From positions 1 to 7,461 of the forward strand of contig JAHECM010000139.1 of assembly GCA_024641725.1 (NCBI GenBank): DNA of 7,461 nucleotides, in the 5' to 3' direction. Each line of letters begins with the position of its first letter. Positions within the stretch are counted from its first letter, which is position 1. The notes beneath the pieces were generated by a model, which did not search any database, was not told the origin of the DNA, and saw only the letters and a program-made list of their open reading frames with translations. Made by a program: the position numbers and the translations under genes. Origin of the DNA: Limnohabitans sp. (GTDB taxonomy: Bacteria > Pseudomonadota > Gammaproteobacteria > Burkholderiales > Burkholderiaceae_C). Below, piece by piece: positions 4,329 to 7,461 of the stretch.

Positions 4329-5959
4329 ACAGGGTTGCTCTCGCGGAGGTGGTTCACATGCGCTTGCAAGGAGCGTGCAGCCACTGGCCACAGGCGCGAA
4401 GGCACGTCGTCATAAGCTTTTTCAACCCAGTCTTGCAGCGTGCCGTGGGGCAAGGCTTGCATGGCGGCAGCGATTTTGGCCTCGCGCTTGAGGCGGTGGG
4501 TTTTGAGCTGTGCGATGGCTTGGGGGGCAAAGCCCAGCACGTGACCGTGCGCGGGCAAGATGAATTCAATGCCCTCGGCGCTGCAGGCAGCGGCCAACTT
4601 GTCGAGTGACGCCAGGTAGTCGCCCATGTGCCCGTCCGGCGGGTCGATCACCGTGGTGCTGCCGTTGAGCACATGGTCGCCTGAAAACAGCAGCCCGTCT
4701 TCTTCGAGCACCAAACACAGGTGGTTTGCCGCGTGGCCGGGGGTGTGCACAACCCGCAAGGTGTGGCGCATGCCCGCGCCTTCGAGCACCAGCCGTTCGC
4801 CATCGGCCAGCTCGCGGTTGGGCGTGAACTGGCTGTTGGTGCGGGCGGTCGGGCGCGAGGCCAGACCCAAAACAGGGGGCTTGGCGTCGCACAGGGCCTG
4901 CAAAGGGGCCGCGCCCGGAGAGTGGTCCGGGTGCGAGTGGGTGCACACAATGGCGCGGATTTGCCCACCCGCAGCACGCCACAGGCGCTCCAGATGGTCC
5001 GGGTCGGCCGGACCGGGGTCGATGGCGATGTAGCCCGTGTGCGGGTCGCCCACCAAATAGCTGTTGGTGCCCGGGCCGGTCATCACGCCGGGGTTGGGCG
5101 CGGTCAGGCGCTGCACGTTTTTGAGCAAGGTGACCGGCTGCTCGCATTGCCAATCCAGGTGGTGGTGTATCTGACCGTCTGGGCTCACCAACGCCAGCTC
5201 GCCAAAGGCGTTTTCGTGCTCCATGTAGCGCACTTCGCGGCCAGCCAGCCAGCCACCGCGCGGGCAGCTGGTCCACAGGGGCTCTTCGGTGGCGGCGCAG
5301 GCGGCCAACGCATCGCCCACCCTGGCGAATGCTTTGAGCCGCTCCAGAGTGCGGATGGTCGGGAAGATGATGAAGAACTGCCCAGCCTCGTGGCGGTCCA
5401 GCGCGTCCTGCGGGCGCACCCAAACCGGTTCGAACTGCTCGGCTTCGTCGGCCACGGGCGTTTGGTCCTCGGGCATGCGGGCCACCAGAAACGGCACATC
5501 AAAGCGGCGAGGCAAGTCGCGGTCGGTGATCCAGTGCGCCAAGATGAATACCTGGTCGGCCGCCAAATGCAGTCCACGTGCGGCGCATTGCGCAGCAAAG
5601 GGGGCTTGGCGGTCGAGCGCCGCGATGTCGGATTCATCGGCCCAGCGGCCGTCGGGGTGCCGCGCCAACAGCACGCCCAGTTCTTCGAAGCTTTCGCGGA
5701 TGGCGGCGATGGCCTGCGTCAGGTGCAAGTCGTTTTGCCCGGTGCGGCGCTTGGCGTGGGCATGCGCTGCGGCATCGGCGGCGTCCACGCCACCGCCCGG
5801 AAAGACATAAGCGCCGGGCGCAAAGCTGGCGGTCATCGAGCGGCGCGTCATCAACACTTCGAGCCCGTTGGGCCCATCGCGCAACAGCAAGATGGTGGCG
5901 GCCGGGCGCAAGGGGGCCGGTTCGCGTTGGGGATGCAGGAGTTGGGTAGGTCTGACCAT
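4325..5959 (-). CDS. Nudix hydrolase (NUDT19-like) fused to LACTB2-like metallo-beta-lactamase-fold hydrolase
   Basis: 544-aa two-domain hydrolase, cytoplasmic (no signal peptide). Residues about 18-215 are a Nudix domain closest in pattern to NUDT19. LMTRRS (36-41) and FAPGAYVFPGGGVDAAD (46-62) precede a helix RESFEELGVLL (88-98) that carries the metal-binding REXXEEXG core. A long insert separates the two halves of the Nudix box, as in NUDT19. Residues about 270-480 are an MBL fold: HSHPDH (341-346), H409 in TPGHAANH, D428 in FSGDH and H471 in PAHGHVL give the full zinc-ligand set. Residues 487-540 (HRLKREAKI...AHVNHL) fit the winged-helix tail of LACTB2 proteins. NUDT19 relatives cleave CoA or nucleotide diphosphates and LACTB2 is an RNase, but the substrate here is not known. 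No in-frame ATG is closer upstream and no Shine-Dalgarno is seen. First gene of an operon with the S4 protein. Confidence 0.9.
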   Translation of the reverse strand: MVRPTQLLHPQREPAPLRPAATILLLRDGPNGLEVLMTRRSMTASFAPGAYVFPGGGVDAADAAAHAHAKRRTGQNDLHLTQAIAAIRESFEELGVLLARHPDGRWADESDIAALDRQAPFAAQCAARGLHLAADQVFILAHWITDRDLPRRFDVPFLVARMPEDQTPVADEAEQFEPVWVRPQDALDRHEAGQFFIIFPTIRTLERLKAFARVGDALAACAATEEPLWTSCPRGGWLAGREVRYMEHENAFGELALVSPDGQIHHHLDWQCEQPVTLLKNVQRLTAPNPGVMTGPGTNSYLVGDPHTGYIAIDPGPADPDHLERLWRAAGGQIRAIVCTHSHPDHSPGAAPLQALCDAKPPVLGLASRPTARTNSQFTPNRELADGERLVLEGAGMRHTLRVVHTPGHAANHLCLVLEEDGLLFSGDHVLNGSTTVIDPPDGHMGDYLASLDKLAAACSAEGIEFILPAHGHVLGFAPQAIAQLKTHRLKREAKIAAAMQALPHGTLQDWVEKAYDDVPSRLWPVAARSLQAHVNHLRESNPV

Positions 5960-5998
5960 GCGCCATTATGAGTGGCCTTCGCGTGGATAATCCCACGC
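5960..5998. promoter_or_regulatory. Divergent promoter region of dapF and the Nudix-MBL operon
   Basis: Only 39 bases separate the two divergent ATG codons. On the plus strand GATAAT (5986-5991) is a good -10 and ends 7 bases before the dapF ATG. On the minus strand CATAAT (5970-5965) is a good -10 and ends 5 bases before the Nudix-MBL ATG. Neither start has a Shine-Dalgarno. A perfect inverted repeat, GCGTGG-ATAATC-CCACGC (5981-5998), covers the dapF -10 and abuts its ATG. No clear -35 is seen for either direction. Confidence 0.45.
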
Positions 5999-6865
5999 AT
6001 GCGAATCCGCTTCACCAAAATGCAAGGCGCTGGCAATGACTTTGTCGTGCTGGACGAAACCCGAGGCTTGCTGGGCCTGTCCCCGGGGCAGTACCGTTTT
6101 CTGGCCGACCGCCATTTTGGGGTGGGTGCCGACCAGATCCTGAGTGTGCGCCCTACGCCCCGAGCCGGGTTGGACTTTGAGTATGTGATCCACAACGCCG
6201 ACGGCGGCGAGGTCGAGCACTGCGGCAACGGTGCACGCTGCTTTGTGCGCTACGTGCGCGACAAAGGGCTGACCGACAAAACCGCAGTGCGCGTCAAGGT
6301 GCAGCAAGGCGAGATCGAGCTGCGCATGAACCCCGATGGGCGCGTCACCGTCAACATGGGGCCCCCGGTGTTTGACTGGGAACGCGTGCCCTTTAACCCC
6401 ATTGGCCTGATCTGCGACCAGGTCAACGGTTGGCCGGTTTTCGACCTGGACCTGGGCTTGCAAGGCTTGGTCCGCGTGGGTGTGGTCTCCATGGGCAACC
6501 CCCACGCCGTGCAGCGGGTGGACGACGTGGACACCGCGCCGGTGCTGGTCCAAGGGCCGCTGATCGAGCACCACCCGGCTTTCCCTAAGCGGGTCAACGC
6601 GGGCTTCATGCAGATCGTCTCGCGCAGCCAGATCCGCTTGCGGGTGTTCGAGCGTGGCTCGGGCGAAACCCTGGCCTGCGGCACCGGCGCGTGCGCGGCC
6701 GTGGTGGCCGGCATTCGCCAAGGCTGGCTGGACAGCCGGGTGGATGTGCACACCCACGGCGGCGTCCTGACCATCGAATGGGCTGGCCAGCCCGACAGCC
6801 CGGTGCTGATGACGGGCCCGGCCACGCCGGTGTTCGACGGCGAAATCGACATTCCCACTCTTTGA
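5999..6865 (+). CDS. dapF: Diaminopimelate epimerase
   Basis: Cofactor-independent epimerase that converts LL- to meso-diaminopimelate, the precursor of lysine and of the peptidoglycan cross-link; cytoplasmic. The 288-aa product shows both halves of the DapF fold. The N-terminal motif is TKMQGAGNDFVVLD (6-19). The first catalytic cysteine is C75 in NADGGEVEHCGNGARCF, and the second is C227 in GSGETLACGTGACAAVV. The substrate-binding VVSMGNPHAV (162-171) and MTGPATPVFDGEI (271-283) near the end are also present. Length is close to the 274 aa of E. coli DapF. The ATG at 5999 places the start directly before the conserved RFTKM; an in-frame GTG at 5972 would add nine residues that the family lacks. 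Initiation may be leaderless, because a -10-like GATAAT ends 7 bases before the ATG and no ribosome site is visible. A DUF484 gene follows after 23 bases, as in the common dapF-xerC cluster. Confidence 0.96.
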   Translation: MRIRFTKMQGAGNDFVVLDETRGLLGLSPGQYRFLADRHFGVGADQILSVRPTPRAGLDFEYVIHNADGGEVEHCGNGARCFVRYVRDKGLTDKTAVRVKVQQGEIELRMNPDGRVTVNMGPPVFDWERVPFNPIGLICDQVNGWPVFDLDLGLQGLVRVGVVSMGNPHAVQRVDDVDTAPVLVQGPLIEHHPAFPKRVNAGFMQIVSRSQIRLRVFERGSGETLACGTGACAAVVAGIRQGWLDSRVDVHTHGGVLTIEWAGQPDSPVLMTGPATPVFDGEIDIPTL

Positions 6866-6888
6866 CCCTTGGTACAGGACCCGAACCC

Positions 6889-7461
6889 ATGACGCAAGAA
6901 CAACCCACCATGGCCCCGATCACCGAGGACGACATCGCCGATTACCTGGTGAACACGCCGGATTTTTTTGAGCGGCACGCCTCCTTGTTGGCCAGCGTGC
7001 AGTTAAGCCATCCGCAAAACCACCGGTCGGTGAGCCTGCAAGAACGCCAGGCACAAATGCTGCGCGACAAAATCAAGTCGCTGGAGCACCGCATCATGGA
7101 CATGATCCGGCACGGCAACGAGAACATGATCCTCTCGGACAAACTGCACCGCTGGGCCTGTGACTTGTTGGCGGCGCGCGCCGACGAGATGGCGGCTTTT
7201 GCGGTGGACAACATCCGCGAACTTTTCCAGGTCCCTCAGGTGGCGCTGCGCCTGTGGGGGGTGAACCCGGCCCACGCCGACGCGGCCTACGCTCAAGGCG
7301 TGACCGACGCCGTGCGCGAACAAGCCGCCGCAATGGTCACGCCCTACGTCGGGGCCAACACCGGTTTTGAGGCTGTGCAGTGGCTGGAGCAGCCCGCACA
7401 AGCCGCCTCGCTGGCGCTGATGGCCTTGCGCCCAGCCCCTGGGCAGGCGGCCTTTGGCCTG
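6889..7461 (+). CDS. DUF484 family protein, C-terminus cut by window edge
   Basis: First 191 residues of a DUF484 protein, open to the last base. The family signature is clear: DDIADYLVNTPDFFERH (14-30), then LSHP, SLQERQAQMLRDKIKSLEHR (49-68, a probable coiled coil) and NENMILSDKLHRWACDLL (77-94). The rest (about 95-191) should be the GAF-like sensory half. Family members are about 220-240 aa, so only some 30-50 residues are missing. No biochemical function is established. The gene commonly lies between dapF and the tyrosine recombinase gene xerC, as in the E. coli dapF-yigA-xerC order, and dapF is 23 bases upstream here, so xerC would be expected just beyond the window. AGGA (6876-6879) lies about 9 bases before the ATG; a second ATG at codon 8 is a less likely start. 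Confidence 0.9.
   Translation, partial: MTQEQPTMAPITEDDIADYLVNTPDFFERHASLLASVQLSHPQNHRSVSLQERQAQMLRDKIKSLEHRIMDMIRHGNENMILSDKLHRWACDLLAARADEMAAFAVDNIRELFQVPQVALRLWGVNPAHADAAYAQGVTDAVREQAAAMVTPYVGANTGFEAVQWLEQPAQAASLALMALRPAPGQAAFGL

Noticed and set aside
4329..4391. N-terminal extension of the S4 protein beginning MASGCTLLASACEPP, resembling a lipoprotein signal
   Set aside because: The extension is coded inside the 3' end of the upstream gene in another frame. The ATG at 4328 sits in an ATGA coupling site and directly precedes the S4 domain, so a lipoprotein is not credible.
3492..4415. 307-aa open frame on the plus strand
   Set aside because: Antisense to the S4-domain gene and its upstream gap, with no recognisable motif. 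The minus-strand reading has clear family signatures.
4721..5971. 416-aa open frame on the plus strand
   Set aside because: It lies fully opposite the Nudix-MBL gene, whose motifs and metal ligands are intact. The antisense product shows no recognisable domain and is the usual by-product of high-GC codon bias.
1..7461. CRISPR arrays, insertion sequences, tRNAs, toxin-antitoxin pairs or phage genes
   Set aside because: No repeated units, terminal repeats, tRNA-like cloverleaf or matching protein motifs were seen on either strand.

Overview
This window looks like the chromosome of a betaproteobacterium of order Burkholderiales, probably a Comamonadaceae-like lineage. That is inferred from the high-GC coding bias, the betaproteobacterial style of the type A RNase P RNA, and the family content. 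No database search was possible, so the genus is not claimed. All protein-coding space is accounted for by seven genes, two of them cut by the window edges, plus one structural RNA gene. There is no mobile element, tRNA, CRISPR array or obvious foreign island.

Layout: positions 1-2424 hold two minus-strand genes. cysK (cysteine synthase A) comes first in the direction of transcription, followed 47 bases later by a COG2509-type FAD-dependent dehydrogenase that runs off the left edge. Divergent from cysK, on the plus strand, is rnpB (about 2529-2848), the catalytic RNA of RNase P. A perfect 15-bp stem terminator follows it (2868-2901) and appears to serve both strands, because the next gene converges on it. 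That gene (3448 to 2927, minus) encodes an IscR/Rrf2-type regulator with no cysteine at all. Its 193-base upstream gap contains a good Shine-Dalgarno, a plausible promoter and several small inverted repeats.

Positions 3642-5959 form a two-gene minus-strand operon joined by a 4-base ATGA stop/start overlap. The first gene is a fusion of a NUDT19-like Nudix hydrolase with a LACTB2-like metallo-beta-lactamase-fold hydrolase. The second is an S4-domain protein related to RsuA/RluF pseudouridine synthases in which the catalytic motif has decayed. Divergent from it, after only 39 bases, lies dapF (diaminopimelate epimerase). It is followed by a DUF484 gene cut by the right edge, which matches the known dapF-DUF484-xerC arrangement.

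Most of the window is housekeeping: cysteine and lysine/peptidoglycan precursor synthesis and RNase P. I see no clearly new defence or mobile system. The points most worth a second look are the catalytically degenerate pseudouridine-synthase homologue coupled to a Nudix-MBL fusion, the IscR-like regulator lacking every Fe-S ligand, and the very tight dapF/Nudix divergent region, where both transcripts may be leaderless.
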